In this document: positions 30,116 to 42,177 of the stretch, in pieces
How positions within the stretch are numbered: position 1 is the stretch's first letter
How the letters are laid out: the number at the start of each line of letters is the position of its first letter
Source: Mycobacterium sp. OTB74
Lineage (GTDB): Bacteria; Actinomycetota; Actinomycetes; Mycobacteriales; Mycobacteriaceae
Assembly (NCBI RefSeq): GCF_029892685.1
Contig: NZ_JARXVD010000004.1
Location: forward strand, 285,979 to 349,978
Direction: 5' to 3'
Length of the DNA: 64,000 bases
Notes under the pieces: model-generated
Seen by the model: the letters and a program-made list of their open reading frames with translations, nothing else
What the model was told of the DNA's origin: nothing
Databases searched by the model: none
Translations under genes and position numbers: made by a program

Positions 30116-31099
30116 TCAGGCGTCGTCGAGCAGATCTGGTGTCACCGCAGATTCGGTGTCCGGGATGCCGTCCTGCTTGGCTTTCCGGTCCGCCATCGAC
30201 AACAGCCTCCGAATACGGCCCGCCACAGCATCTTTCGTCATCGGCGGTTCGGCCAACCGGCCCAGTTCCTCCAGCGAGGCCTGCCGGTGTTCGACCCGAA
30301 GTCGGCCGGCCGTCGACAGGTGATCAGGCACGCTGTCGCCGAGGATCTCCAAGGCGCGCTCGACCCTGGCGGCCGCGGCCACCGCGGCTCGGGCCGACCG
30401 GCGCAGGTTTGCGTCGTCGAAGTTGGCCAGGCGGTTGGCCGTCGCGCGCACCTCGCGGCGCATCCGGCGTTCCTCCCAGTTGAGCCTGGTGTCCTGCGCA
30501 CCCATCCGGGTCAGCAGCGCGCCGATGGCTTCGCCGTCGCGCACCACCACCCGGTCGCTGCCACGGACCTCGCGGGCCTTTGCGCTGACGCCCAGCCGCC
30601 GGGCCGCACCCACCAATGCGAGGGCCGCCTCCGGCCCTGGGCAGCTGACCTCAAGCGCCGAGGATCGGCCCGGCTCGGTCAGTGAGCCGTGTGCCAGGAA
30701 TGCGCCACGCCAGGCGGCCTCGGCATCCCCGACGCTGCCGCCAACCACCTGGGCAGGCAAGCCGCGCACCGGGCGGCCACGCAGATCGAGCAGGCCGGTC
30801 TGCCGGGCCAACGCTTCGCCGTCCTGGGCGACCCGCACCACATAGCGCGTGCTCTTGCGGATACCACTGGCCGACAGCACGTGCACCACGGCGTTGTAGC
30901 CGTACAGATCGTGAATGTCCTTGCGCAGCCGACGGGCAATGCTGCCGAGGTCCACCTCGGCCTCTACGACAACGCGACCAGCGACAATGTGCAATCCGCC
31001 GGCGAACCGCAGCAGTGAGGCCACCTCGGCCCGGCGGGCGCTCACCGAATTGACGACGAGCCGGCTCAGCTCGTCTTTGACCTCGGACGTCATCGCCAC
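30116..31099 (-). CDS. whiA: WhiA-type DNA-binding regulator
   Basis: WhiA joins a LAGLIDADG-like homing-endonuclease fold to a helix-turn-helix domain and acts in division and development in Gram-positives. The 327-residue protein has [18 protein letters not shown] at the start, [20 protein letters not shown] in the middle, and [20 protein letters not shown] as the HTH. The start is GTG 31099, but ATG 31093 would give an exact ATGA overlap with yvcK. It is the last gene of the uvrC-rapZ-yvcK-whiA run. Confidence 0.96.
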   Translation of the reverse strand: MAMTSEVKDELSRLVVNSVSARRAEVASLLRFAGGLHIVAGRVVVEAEVDLGSIARRLRKDIHDLYGYNAVVHVLSASGIRKSTRYVVRVAQDGEALARQTGLLDLRGRPVRGLPAQVVGGSVGDAEAAWRGAFLAHGSLTEPGRSSALEVSCPGPEAALALVGAARRLGVSAKAREVRGSDRVVVRDGEAIGALLTRMGAQDTRLNWEERRMRREVRATANRLANFDDANLRRSARAAVAAAARVERALEILGDSVPDHLSTAGRLRVEHRQASLEELGRLAEPPMTKDAVAGRIRRLLSMADRKAKQDGIPDTESAVTPDLLDDA

Positions 31100-32166
31100 G
31101 AATCGTCACCTCTTGATCCATCAGGGGCCGGCTGCCAGCGGTCACCGGCTGCCGACCGGGCGGCGGTGGGTAGCTGTGCAGTCTGAGCCGGTGCCGTTCC
31201 GTGAAGCCGCACCCGCTCCAGCGCAGCAGCCAGCCGTGCCGGGTCATGTAAAGGTGTACCAGGTCGCGACACCTCAGCGAACTCGACCTGCGCGTTCAGA
31301 ATCGAGGCTGCCCGACGAAGCTGCTCGCGTTCACGCTCGCTGGGGACGCTTGCCGCATCGACGATGATGTCGTTGATGGTCAGCCCCGGAGCGTGCTGAG
31401 ACAGCACGTGAACGTGCCGCTCGGCGGAGAATCCCGTGGTCTCCCCCGGCTCCGCCGCCAAATTCAGGACCAGCGCCCGCCGCGCCTCGGTGGCTTGCAG
31501 CGCAGCCAGTAGCTGCGGCACCAGAACGTGCGGGATCACACTGGAAAACCACGAACCCGGACCGAGCACCACCAGATCGGCCGACATGATCGCGTCGACG
31601 GCCTGCCGGGTTGCGGGCGGGTCGCCTGGCAACAGCCGCACCCGGCGCACCTTGCCGGGCGTCGTGGCCACCGCAACCTGGCCGCGGATCACCCGGCTCA
31701 TCCGCGGGTCGGCCTCCAGCCCGGACACGTCGGCCTCGATCTGCAACGCGATGGGGCACATCGGCAGCACCCGGCCCTTGACGCCCAGAATGCGGCCGAG
31801 CTCATCGAGTGCCGCAACCGGATCAGCCAGTACCTCGTTCAGCCCGGCAAGCAGCAGATTGCCGATCGGGTGTCCCGTCAGTGCGCCGCTGCCGGAAAAC
31901 CGGTGTTGGATGATGGTGGCCCACAGCTGACCGTGTGGACTGTCAGATGCCAACGCCGCCAACGCCATTCGCAAGTCGCCCGGTGGCACGATGTCCAACT
32001 CGCTGCGCAGCCGACCCGACGAGCCACCGTCATCGGCGACAGTCACCACGGCGGTGACGTGCGGGGTGAGCCGACGCGCAGCCGAGAGCGTGGCATACAG
32101 TCCGTGGCCGCCCCCGAGGGCGACGATGCGCGCCGGCGCATAAACCTCTTCGCGTGCGGGGATCAT
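31090..32166 (-). CDS. yvcK: YvcK/GlmR-family (CofD-like) protein
   Basis: This is a gluconeogenesis- and cell-wall-linked UDP-sugar-binding protein; the M. tuberculosis homologue (CuvA) is needed for normal envelope growth. The 358-residue protein has the nucleotide loop [34 protein letters not shown], and [23 protein letters not shown] 32166 is chosen because GAGGAGGAG precedes it directly. The start region carries a duplicated unit that repeats both the ribosome site and the first codons. Confidence 0.93.
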   Translation of the reverse strand: MIPAREEVYAPARIVALGGGHGLYATLSAARRLTPHVTAVVTVADDGGSSGRLRSELDIVPPGDLRMALAALASDSPHGQLWATIIQHRFSGSGALTGHPIGNLLLAGLNEVLADPVAALDELGRILGVKGRVLPMCPIALQIEADVSGLEADPRMSRVIRGQVAVATTPGKVRRVRLLPGDPPATRQAVDAIMSADLVVLGPGSWFSSVIPHVLVPQLLAALQATEARRALVLNLAAEPGETTGFSAERHVHVLSQHAPGLTINDIIVDAASVPSEREREQLRRAASILNAQVEFAEVSRPGTPLHDPARLAAALERVRLHGTAPAQTAQLPTAARSAAGDRWQPAPDGSRGDDSWR

Positions 32167-32188
32167 TCTCCTCCTCGCGTGCGGGTAA

Positions 32189-33112
32189 TCATTCGCGCCC
32201 CAGATCCCGGTGCAACACACGAACCGTCAGTTGATCACCGCCCTGCAGGCGGGTGGCCAGAGCTTCGGCGATCGCCACGCTGCGGTGTTTGCCGCCGGTG
32301 CATCCGATGGCCACGGTCATGTAACGCTTTCCCTCCCTGCGATATCCGTCGATGACGACGTCCAACAGCCGATGGTAGGTGTCGATGAACTCCTCGGCAC
32401 CGGGTTGTCCCAACACGTAGTCACGAACCGCAGGATGTTGCCCGGTGTGCGGCCGTAACTCATCGACCCAATGTGGGTTGGGCAGAAACCGTACATCCAT
32501 CACGGTGTCGGCATCCATCGGCAAACCGTACTTGTAGCCGAAGGACTCCACGGTCACGTTGGTGCTTGCTACAGCGCCCTCGCCGAAGGCCCGCTCAATG
32601 CTGGCGCGCAAGACCGGCACCGGCAGGGTCGAGGTGTCGATGATCAGATCGGCGGTCGCGCGCACCGACGCCAGCAACGCCCGCTCGGCGGCGATTCCTT
32701 CAGCGAGAGTCTGATTGCCCTGCAGCGGATGGCTGCGACGGTTCTGCTCATAGCGACGGACCAGGATGTCGTCGGAGGCCTCCAGGAACAGCACCCGCGG
32801 CGTGACGTTTCGGGTGGCCAGTTCGCTGCGCACGAAGTCGAGGTCGCCGGTGAACCCGCGCGACCGCACGTCCATGACAACCGCCAACCGGGTGATGCGC
32901 GAACCGGCCGCCAGGCCTAGTTCGACCATCCGGGTGATCAGCTCCGGCGGCAGGTTGTCTGCCACGTACCAGCCCAGGTCCTCGAGCACCTTTGCTGCAG
33001 TTCCGCGGCCCGCCCCGGACAGCCCGGTCACCAGGACGACGTCGATGTCCCCCGCCACGCCGCCGGCGATCTGCTCGTCCTGTACGTCCTCGTTCATCCC
33101 CTGACCCGTCAT
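32189..33112 (-). CDS. rapZ: RapZ/YvcJ-family nucleotide-binding protein
   Basis: This 307-residue P-loop protein binds nucleotides and, in enterobacteria, an RNA. Its Walker A is [17 protein letters not shown], in which the usual GKS/T lysine is Arg (GAGRGT). The family RNA- or metabolite-binding domain shows [20 protein letters not shown] and [18 protein letters not shown]. The ATG overlaps the uvrC stop (ATGA), and it is followed by yvcK and whiA as in most actinobacteria. Confidence 0.95.
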   Translation of the reverse strand: MTGQGMNEDVQDEQIAGGVAGDIDVVLVTGLSGAGRGTAAKVLEDLGWYVADNLPPELITRMVELGLAAGSRITRLAVVMDVRSRGFTGDLDFVRSELATRNVTPRVLFLEASDDILVRRYEQNRRSHPLQGNQTLAEGIAAERALLASVRATADLIIDTSTLPVPVLRASIERAFGEGAVASTNVTVESFGYKYGLPMDADTVMDVRFLPNPHWVDELRPHTGQHPAVRDYVLGQPGAEEFIDTYHRLLDVVIDGYRREGKRYMTVAIGCTGGKHRSVAIAEALATRLQGGDQLTVRVLHRDLGRE

Positions 33113-35193
33113 TCCTCCACCCGATCATTGTCGATGTCGGGCTTGCGCGCCTCGGAATCGGCCTCGGAATCGGCCTCAGAACCGGCCACTGCATCAGTCA
33201 CTACACCACCGGACTGCAGCGCCTCGACCACCGCGCGCGCCGTTGCCGCGCCGATTCCCGGAACTGCGGTGATCTCCTCGATGCCCGCCTCCTTGAGCCG
33301 GGCCACCGAACCGAAATGCGTGACCAGCGCCTTGCGACGATGCTCACCAAGGCCCGGGACGGTGTCGAGCACGGATGCCGTCATTCGCTTGGATCGCTTG
33401 CTGCGGTGGTAGCTGATAGCAAAGCGGTGGGCTTCGTCACGAACCCGCTGCAAGAGGTACAGCCCCTCGCTGTTGCGCGGCATGATCAATGGGTCCGGCT
33501 GCTCGGGTACCCATACTTCTTCGAGCCGCTTGGCCAACCCGATCACCGCGACATCGGTGACCCCCAGTTCGTCGAGCACGGCGGCCGCGGCATTGACCTG
33601 GGGTGCGCCGCCATCCACCACGTAGAGATTGGGCGGATACGCGAATCTTTTTGGCCTGCCTGGTGTTTCGACACCTGGCACCAGCATGTCGGATGCCGCG
33701 ATGTCAGGGGCGGGGCCGGGGTTGTCGGCGACGTGGCGCGCGAAGCGCCGGCGGGTCACCTCGGCGATGGAGGCGACGTCGTCGGACCGGCCTTCGCCGG
33801 CGGCTTCCTTGATGGCGTAGTGCCGGTAATCCGATTTGCGCGGCAGCCCATCCTCGAACACCACCAGCGAGGCCACCACGTCGGTACCTTGCACATGGCT
33901 GATGTCCACACACTCGATCCGCAGCGGAGCGTCTTCCAGCTCCAGCGAATCCTGAATGCTTTGCAGTGCTTCAGATCTGGCGTTGAAGTCACCCGCCCGC
34001 TTGAGCTTGTGCTGGGCCAGCGCTTCCTGTGCATTGCGGTGCACCGTCTCGGCCAGAGTGCGTTTGTCCCCGCGCTGAGCCACCCGCAACTGCACCCGCG
34101 AACCTCGCAGACCCGACAACCAGTCGGCCAACTGGGCGGCGTTGTCGGGAAGGACGGGCACCAGGACTTCTTTGGGAACCGGGTTGCCCGCAGCGTCGGA
34201 GGCCGCACCGAGTTCGGCCTGGTCTCCGTAAAACTGCGTGAGGAACTGCTCCACCAGAAATTTCGGACCCAATTCACTTTCGTCTTCGGTCGCCGCCGCC
34301 GCGGCTCCAGGTTCACCGGACTTCTCGACAACCCAACCCCGCTGCCCGCGCACCCTGCCGCCACGGACGTGGAACACCTGAACTGCGGCTTCCAGTTCAT
34401 CGTCGGCGAATGCCACGACGTCCGCGTCAGTGCCGTCACCCAGCACCACAGCCTGTTTCTCCAGCGCCCGCTTGAGCGCAGAGATGTTGTCCCGCAACCG
34501 CGCAGCCCGCTCGAACTCCAGTTGCTCGGCGGCCTCGTTCATCTGCTGTTCCATGTCCCGGGCCAGCCGATCGGTCTTGCCTGCCAGAAAATCGCAGAAG
34601 TCTTCGACGATCTTGCGATGTTCAGCGGCGCTCACCCTTCCGACGCACGGTGCCGAACATTTGTCGATGTAGCCCAGCAAGCAGGGACGGTCAATCTGGC
34701 TGTGCCGCTTGAATACTCCATTCGAGCAGGTGCGAGCGGGAAACACCCGGGTGAGCAGATCCAGCGTCTCGCGGATAGCCCAGGCGTGCGAATAAGGCCC
34801 GAAATACCGAACGCCCTTTCGCCGCGGACCACGGTAGACGAACAGCCGTGGGTACTCCTCATTCAAGGTGACAGCCAGCACCGGGTACGACTTGTCGTCG
34901 CGGTAGCGGATGTTGAATCGCGGATCGAATTCCTTGATCCAGTTGTATTCCAGTTGCAGCGCTTCGACTTCGGTGGTCACCACCGTCCACTCGACGCTGC
35001 CGGCGGTGGTCACCATCTGCCGGGTGCGCGGCGCAAGCGCAGACAGGTCGGCGAAGTAGGAGTTCAAGCGACTGCGCAGGCTCTTGGCCTTACCCACATA
35101 GATGACCCGGCCATGCGGATCGCGGAACCGGTATACGCCCGGTTCCACGGGTATCGTCCCCGGCGCGGGCCGGTACGTCGATGGATCGGGCAC
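33109..35193 (-). CDS. uvrC: UvrC, excinuclease ABC subunit C
   Basis: UvrC makes both incisions in nucleotide excision repair. The 694-residue protein has the GIY-YIG domain ([20 protein letters not shown]), a UVR segment ([18 protein letters not shown]), the RNase H-like incision domain and helix-hairpin-helix motifs ([24 protein letters not shown]). The acidic tail after the HhH region is a short repeat of (S)EAD units encoded by 12-bp repeats. It starts at GTG 35193, 9 bp after the murD2-like gene, so it may be read from the upstream cassette. Confidence 0.97.
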   Translation of the reverse strand: MPDPSTYRPAPGTIPVEPGVYRFRDPHGRVIYVGKAKSLRSRLNSYFADLSALAPRTRQMVTTAGSVEWTVVTTEVEALQLEYNWIKEFDPRFNIRYRDDKSYPVLAVTLNEEYPRLFVYRGPRRKGVRYFGPYSHAWAIRETLDLLTRVFPARTCSNGVFKRHSQIDRPCLLGYIDKCSAPCVGRVSAAEHRKIVEDFCDFLAGKTDRLARDMEQQMNEAAEQLEFERAARLRDNISALKRALEKQAVVLGDGTDADVVAFADDELEAAVQVFHVRGGRVRGQRGWVVEKSGEPGAAAAATEDESELGPKFLVEQFLTQFYGDQAELGAASDAAGNPVPKEVLVPVLPDNAAQLADWLSGLRGSRVQLRVAQRGDKRTLAETVHRNAQEALAQHKLKRAGDFNARSEALQSIQDSLELEDAPLRIECVDISHVQGTDVVASLVVFEDGLPRKSDYRHYAIKEAAGEGRSDDVASIAEVTRRRFARHVADNPGPAPDIAASDMLVPGVETPGRPKRFAYPPNLYVVDGGAPQVNAAAAVLDELGVTDVAVIGLAKRLEEVWVPEQPDPLIMPRNSEGLYLLQRVRDEAHRFAISYHRSKRSKRMTASVLDTVPGLGEHRRKALVTHFGSVARLKEAGIEEITAVPGIGAATARAVVEALQSGGVVTDAVAGSEADSEADSEARKPDIDNDRVEE

Positions 35194-35202
35194 GGTTACA
35201 GG

Positions 35203-36549
35203 TTAGTTCGGTCGGCTGACAATGCCATGCACGACTTCGGCACCCGGCAGGTCGTCGATGACCGCACAGAACGCCGCGGCCTTGGCCACATAGTTGGTGA
35301 ACAGGTCATAGCTCGCCGCACCGGGCGACAACAACACTGCGGTCAGGCCCGGCAGACCCGCCGCAATGCGCACCGCGTCCTGCAGGCTGGAAACCGGGTG
35401 GGTCCGTTCGGGGTGCGCTGCGGCGAAGCGACGCCCGATCTGCGTGCCATTGGATGGTCCCTGGATCAGGTGCACGTCACGGGCGCCGGACAGCAGGTAG
35501 TCATCGATCTGGTCATAGTCCAGCTGACGGTCCATGCCGCCGACGATCAGGGCGATGCGGTCCTCGGGTCGCATGGCCCGCAGCGCTGCGACTGCGCTCT
35601 CGCCGGTCGTGGCCAGCGTGTCGTCGATCCAGCGCACCGGCCCGGTGCGGCGCACGGTCTGCAGCCGATGCGGTAGTGCTTCGAATGTTTTTACTGCACT
35701 GTCGAATTCGTCATCGGTCACCGGTCGGCCGAGGATCTCCGCAGCAGCGACGGCCGCCAGTCCTCCATTTATCACGTTGTGCTCGTAAGCCATCACGTAA
35801 TCACCGGTCTGCCGACACTGAATGTCGGCCGGATCGACCGTGCGGACCACCGGCGGCAGCGGAACGCCGAGCCGGCCCAGGGTGTCGAGCACCTCCGGCG
35901 TGGTGACCAGCACCTCGCCGCCCCGGGCGAAGATGTTCGCCTTCGCACTGTGATATCCGTCGATATCGCCGTGCCAGTCCAGGTGATCCTCGAACAGGTT
36001 GGTGATCACCGAGATTCGGGGGGACACGCTCACCAGAGCGCACTGCTGGCTGGACAACTCGGCGACAACGACGGCGTCCGGACCCGGCGTCAGGTCCGTC
36101 AGCGGGATACCGATGTTGCCCGCCACCGTCGTATCCAACCCCAGCCGGTGCAGCAGGTGGGTCAGGAACGACGCCGTGGTGCTCTTGCCCTTGGTTCCGG
36201 TGACCCCGATGGTCTGCGCACCGTACCGTCGCAGATACCAGTCGGCGACGCTGGACAGCGTCCGCCCGGACTCCCGCAAGTGGGCGAAAAACGGCTGATG
36301 CCAAGGGACTCCCGGGCTGATGAACACCACGTCGCAATGGTCCAGCCTGGTCAGGTGCTCGGCGCCACTCCACACGTGCAGGTTGGCGATGCCATCGGGC
36401 GCAGTCAGCGTGCCGCTGCCGGCATCGTCGACCGCCTCGATGCGTGCCGCACCCTCGGCTGCCGCGATACGGGCCATCGACTGCCCTTCTTTGCCGAAGC
36501 CCCAGATGCCGACGGCGGCACCGGAAAAGTCAGGCGGTGACGGAGTCAT
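35203..36549 (-). CDS. murD2: MurD2-like UDP-MurNAc-L-Ala:L-Glu ligase
   Basis: This is a Mur-ligase-family protein of 448 residues. It has the ATP loop GVTGTKGKSTTASFLTHLL (P-loop at 118-124; GTKGKST, where typical MurD has GTNGKT/ST), Glu in VVAELSSQQ, the NLFEDHLDWHG segment, a carbamylatable Lys in YHSAKANIF (about 203) and the C-terminal LLSPGAASYDLFTNY. In Xanthomonas oryzae, MurD2 adds L-glutamate, not D-glutamate, and MurL then epimerises it. Adjacency to a murL-like gene is the main reason for choosing MurD2 over canonical MurD. Its start at ATG 36549 overlaps murL by 20 bases. Confidence 0.78.
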   Translation of the reverse strand: MTPSPPDFSGAAVGIWGFGKEGQSMARIAAAEGAARIEAVDDAGSGTLTAPDGIANLHVWSGAEHLTRLDHCDVVFISPGVPWHQPFFAHLRESGRTLSSVADWYLRRYGAQTIGVTGTKGKSTTASFLTHLLHRLGLDTTVAGNIGIPLTDLTPGPDAVVVAELSSQQCALVSVSPRISVITNLFEDHLDWHGDIDGYHSAKANIFARGGEVLVTTPEVLDTLGRLGVPLPPVVRTVDPADIQCRQTGDYVMAYEHNVINGGLAAVAAAEILGRPVTDDEFDSAVKTFEALPHRLQTVRRTGPVRWIDDTLATTGESAVAALRAMRPEDRIALIVGGMDRQLDYDQIDDYLLSGARDVHLIQGPSNGTQIGRRFAAAHPERTHPVSSLQDAVRIAAGLPGLTAVLLSPGAASYDLFTNYVAKAAAFCAVIDDLPGAEVVHGIVSRPN

Positions 36550-37876
36550 CGAGACCGTCCAGCGCGCGTGTGTAGCGCTCCGGCACATACTGAGTGGCCG
36601 GGCTGTCATCCCTTTCAGCCGCGACGTTCTCCAATTCGGTTCGGTCACTGCGGAATTCCTCGACCAGTGCCAGCCCTCGCCAACTGTCGTCGTCGAGAAC
36701 GGCCAGCATCGATTCAGCGGCCTCGTAGTATTCGCCGACGCACTCGAACGGCTTGTGCACCCCGGTCCCCAGGATGTCCTCGAAGCCGGTACGATTTTCC
36801 ATGTCTGCGAACAGGTTTCGTCCGAAGATGGCTTCCACTTCGGCGCGGCCCAGTCGGGGGGCCATGAGGACGAAGACGAACTGACACTTCGGACAGTGCC
36901 CGCACCAGGACGCACCGCGGCGTCCCTCGTCCAACGCGAACGGGCGGTTGCAGCTGATGAAGGCCCGGAAGTACTGGGGACTGGCGGCGAACCGGTCGGC
37001 GATCTGCGACTCGGACAACCCGCGCAGCAGCGAGAAGTACCGATTCGGGTTCAAGCCGTAGTGCGCCAACGTGTTCCGCAACAGGGTCTCATAGGTGATG
37101 CTCTTGGACCACTGATGGTTGATGTCGTGGCCCAGCCACTCGACGTTGCCGACGTTGGATGACCGCTCGTTGGACAGCACCACCGGCCCCAGGCCGTTGG
37201 CGTCGGCCACGATCAGTCCGATGATGCTGTTAATCGCGGTGACCGGAATATGCCCGTTGTACGCACCGGCAGCGTTGACCTCGATCAGCGCGCGGTCGAT
37301 CGAGCGCATGACCCGCAAGTGCTCCAGTCCACTGATCTCGATGCACCGGTCGATCGGGTCGAACTTGTTGACATTGAACAACACCGGGCGCATGGACGAG
37401 AGCGCCTCGATGGTCACCACCGAGTCCTTACCGCCACCGACCGGCACCAGCGGCGGCGCTTCGCTGTCCCAGGTGTCGGCGCCGGCGATGGGGGCCGACG
37501 CTGTCTCCCCGGTGATATCCGGGGACAGCGCACCGGGAAGGTCATTGCGGTAGGCGAATTCGCCGAGCCCACCGGCGATCAGATGACGCAAGTAGTCACG
37601 CTCGAAAGCGTATGTCGGGAAGGCGATTTCGATGATCGCCGGGGCCGCTGCCTTGTAGTAGCTCAGCGCGCAGCTCAGGGTCAGCAGCCTCAACAGCCGG
37701 TCATCAGGTCGACCATGAGCCGGCGCCGGACCGAAGTCGATGGTCTCGGTGAAGCTGACGTCGTCGGCGGCGTCGGTGCCGCACATGGTGTAGCGCCCGC
37801 GGAACACCCCGTCGGTGACGTCGTACCCGTCGATGCGAAACGACCGATACGCCTGCGGGACAAAAGGTTTGGTCAC
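36530..37876 (-). CDS. murL: MurL-like UDP-MurNAc-L-Ala-L-Glu epimerase
   Basis: MurL inverts the terminal L-Glu of UDP-MurNAc-L-Ala-L-Glu to D-Glu in an ATP- and magnesium-dependent step known from Xanthomonas. This 448-residue protein shows the family's PP-loop-like ATP site LVPVGGGKDSVVTIEAL (PVGGGKDS at 145-152), VLSNERSSNVGNVEWLGH (about 234-251), and a CGHCPKC cluster at 325-331 that could bind metal. The start GTG 37876 overlaps the upstream gene by 4 bases (GTGA). The product is assigned from recalled family motifs plus pairing with a MurD-like ligase. Confidence 0.8.
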   Translation of the reverse strand: MTKPFVPQAYRSFRIDGYDVTDGVFRGRYTMCGTDAADDVSFTETIDFGPAPAHGRPDDRLLRLLTLSCALSYYKAAAPAIIEIAFPTYAFERDYLRHLIAGGLGEFAYRNDLPGALSPDITGETASAPIAGADTWDSEAPPLVPVGGGKDSVVTIEALSSMRPVLFNVNKFDPIDRCIEISGLEHLRVMRSIDRALIEVNAAGAYNGHIPVTAINSIIGLIVADANGLGPVVLSNERSSNVGNVEWLGHDINHQWSKSITYETLLRNTLAHYGLNPNRYFSLLRGLSESQIADRFAASPQYFRAFISCNRPFALDEGRRGASWCGHCPKCQFVFVLMAPRLGRAEVEAIFGRNLFADMENRTGFEDILGTGVHKPFECVGEYYEAAESMLAVLDDDSWRGLALVEEFRSDRTELENVAAERDDSPATQYVPERYTRALDGLDDSVTA

Positions 37877-38703
37877 TGCTGCTCCAGAAACGACGGGTGT
37901 GCGGAATCTACGGGCATGGCGCGCTCACCGATCTGCGCGACCGGATGCGTGCGGTACTGCGGGGAAATCCACCAGGCTCGATGCGCATCGGCCACCGGTA
38001 GCGAAGACCGCCGCACCACCACATCGGGCCGCAGCAGTCCACAGTTTTCGAGCTGATCGAGGACGGATACCGGTTCGGTGCCAGCGAGCCCGACGAGCGA
38101 TTCGCCGGTGTCGACCACCAGCGCCCCGGCCAGCGGAGCTGTCACATCCGAGCCTGGCGGTATGCCGTCGATGCACTCCAGCTGCCGGAGCCGTCCGAGC
38201 AGATGGTCGACCGCCGCGAGGCTGGTGGTCCGGGCAGCCATCCGCAGCCAATACGGGTCAGTGCCGGCGGGTTTCGTCCAGCCGGAGTCCAGCAGGCCAA
38301 CCCGCACCGGTTCGGCCGCCACCGGGAAGTCAGCGCTGCCAGACACCAGGAAGCGGCCCCCGTCGACGTCGATCAGGGTCACGGTGGCAGCGATTAACCG
38401 GCCGTCGAGCCGGTCACAGAGCACACCAGTGAATCGGGCCACCGCGTCACGCAAGTCACTCACCGACGGCAACGGCACGCCGAAGAAATCGGCGGGTTCC
38501 CGCAGAAACTCCCACATCGGGGTGACCTCGATGGTGTCCTTGCCGTAGATCGGGAACGTCAACGTCGGATAGCCGCCCAGGCGTGTGACAAGCTGGCTTG
38601 CGGTCAGCACCGCGCTATGGCGGTCGCGTAGCCCGTCACCCGCGTCGGCAGGCGCGATCGACACCACGTCCAGCGTCGGCGAGGGCATGCGAAAATCGGT
38701 CAC
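37873..38703 (-). CDS. Unassigned protein of the murL cassette; class-IV aminotransferase-like
   Basis: This protein of about 276 residues is the first gene of the cassette. I do not recognise a characterised family. Its order of segments resembles fold-type IV PLP enzymes (D-amino-acid and aminodeoxychorismate-lyase type): MWEFLREPADFFGVPLPS, then GALVVDTGESLVGLAG, then AHRAWWISPQYRTHPVAQI near the end. By that reading the PLP lysine position would be Arg (in YWLRMAARTTS) and the usual Glu of the EG(T/S) turn is absent, so it may be a non-catalytic relative or partner. GTG 38703 is favoured because a TAGAAT box lies 9 bases ahead; ATG 38688 and TTG 38712 are alternatives. Confidence 0.6.
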   Translation of the reverse strand: MTDFRMPSPTLDVVSIAPADAGDGLRDRHSAVLTASQLVTRLGGYPTLTFPIYGKDTIEVTPMWEFLREPADFFGVPLPSVSDLRDAVARFTGVLCDRLDGRLIAATVTLIDVDGGRFLVSGSADFPVAAEPVRVGLLDSGWTKPAGTDPYWLRMAARTTSLAAVDHLLGRLRQLECIDGIPPGSDVTAPLAGALVVDTGESLVGLAGTEPVSVLDQLENCGLLRPDVVVRRSSLPVADAHRAWWISPQYRTHPVAQIGERAMPVDSAHPSFLEQQ

Positions 38704-38712
38704 TATCAGCAA

Positions 38713-38718
38713 ATTCTA
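38713..38718 (-). promoter_or_regulatory. Candidate -10 box for the murL cassette
   Basis: TAGAAT on the minus strand matches the mycobacterial TANNNT -10 consensus. It predicts a start of transcription at about 38706, only 3 bases before the GTG at 38703, so the transcript would be almost leaderless. It lies in the 48-bp space divergent from the GNAT gene. Confidence 0.45.
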
Positions 38719-38751
38719 TCGCATCCGACAAATGGGGAAGGTGCACGCGGC

Positions 38752-39241
38752 ATGACCGGGACAGGGGTGATCCGGCTCACCGAATCCGATTGGCGGCTGT
38801 TCGCTGCGCTGCGATTGCGGGCACTGGCGGATTCTGTCGGCAATGAGGACGCCCAGTACCTGGGCGAGGTCGGGTTCACCGGGACTCAGTGGCGCCGCCG
38901 GTTGCGTGCTCACGCCCAGTTCGCATTCGTGGAGGGCGATGCCGGGGCGGACACCGGAGGCGACACGCGCACGGTACTCGGCCTGATCGCTGCCCAGCGA
39001 CCCAATACCGAGTCGGTGTACCTGTATTCGCTCTGGACCGACCCCCTGGCGCGCGGCCGGGGCGTGGCCCGCACGCTGATGTCGGCTGCCATCGACTGGG
39101 CCCGGGATCAGGGGGCCAGCACGGTGACGCTGCGGGTCGACCAGGCCAATGACGCCGCCCGCGCGGTCTATGACGCGCTCGGGTTCACCGTGTCCGACCA
39201 GACGGCCACACCGGCAAACCCCGCTCCCGCAGGGGAAGTCA

Positions 39242-39264
<23 letters not shown>
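38752..39264 (+). CDS. GNAT-family N-acetyltransferase
   Basis: This 170-residue protein is predicted to transfer acetyl from acetyl-CoA to an amine. The acetyl-CoA loop is visible as LWTDPLARGRGVARTLMSAA (the R/Q-x-x-G-x-A type), followed by VDQANDAARAVYDALGF. Substrate is unknown. It is divergent from the murL cassette and its end overlaps the convergent PH-domain gene by 23 bases. Confidence 0.87.
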
Positions 39265-41507
<2,243 letters not shown>

Positions 41508-41820
41508 CTCCACCACCCTTGCCACGGCCCGATGAGGACCTTGTTGATCACCTACCAGTATGAACCACCGGTACAGGTCGCTTAACTCCCGCCGGTCCGC
41601 TCAGCGGGCGGTGCTAGCGCTGCGACTGCGGCAGGCAGTGCTATCGCTGCGGATGCAGCAGCCGTTCGACGTACTTGGTGAGTACAGCTAAACAAACCCA
41701 TATGCTACCTGGGAAGATGCAGCAGATTCAGCCACCCCAGCCGCACCCAATATGTGCGAGTGGGTAGCCGTCCTCTCCTCCCTAATCCTCTAGCGTGCTA
41801 ACGTAATCGCTTGGAGGGCA
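41508..41820. other. Intergenic region before ribBA; no gene supported
   Basis: No open frame with a ribosome site or family resemblance was found here. The segment holds two imperfect copies of GTGCTAGCGCTGCG (near 41611 and 41638, 27 bases apart) and presumably the ribBA promoter, which I could not place confidently. Confidence 0.5.
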
Positions 41821-41943
41821 ATGACTTTGGAATGCCGGAGATGTGCATGGCGCAGACATGCACCCCTCACCAACACAGCCAGGAGACCCGGGCTGCCGCC
41901 TACCACATGTAGGCCGGCGTCCCGGACCGCGCTGAGCGAATGA
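41821..41943 (+). CDS. Small ORF of the remnant patch (40 aa)
   Basis: This frame has a good ribosome site (TTGGAGGGCA) and encodes a Cys/Arg-rich 40-residue peptide starting MTLECRRCAWRRH. Its stop overlaps the next ATG by ATGA. No family is recognised, and it may be non-functional. Confidence 0.3.
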   Translation: MTLECRRCAWRRHAPLTNTARRPGLPPTTCRPASRTALSE

Positions 41944-42161
41944 CAACAGCCCCGCGGGTTTGCCTGGCCCGCGCGCCGCCTCTGGGCGCGGATGTCGATG
42001 TGGACCCGCTGACGCTGGACCAGTGGAAAGCCGCACCAGACGGGCGGCGGGCGTGGTTGCATTCCAACGCACTCAAGGCCGCCAAGGAGCCGGTCCGGAC
42101 GCGCCGGCTCAAGAAGGCCGCAAGGCTGCACGAGACGGCCGACGCCCTCGCAGCCGAGTAA
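41940..42161 (+). CDS. Small ORF of the remnant patch (73 aa)
   Basis: This 73-residue frame overlaps the previous one by 4 bases. The second half is a charged helix (LHSNALKAAKEPVRTRRLKK), with DVDVDPLTLDQWKAAPDGRR before it. Codon use is ordinary for the genome. It resembles the short accessory proteins of actinobacterial plasmids and phages only in general character. Function is unknown. Confidence 0.4.
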   Translation: MTTAPRVCLARAPPLGADVDVDPLTLDQWKAAPDGRRAWLHSNALKAAKEPVRTRRLKKAARLHETADALAAE

Positions 42162-42177
42162 CGCGAGGAGCAGCCCG

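Noticed and set aside
41508..41820. FMN riboswitch before ribBA
   Set aside because: No recognisable conserved RFN elements were seen on the minus strand ahead of ribBA.
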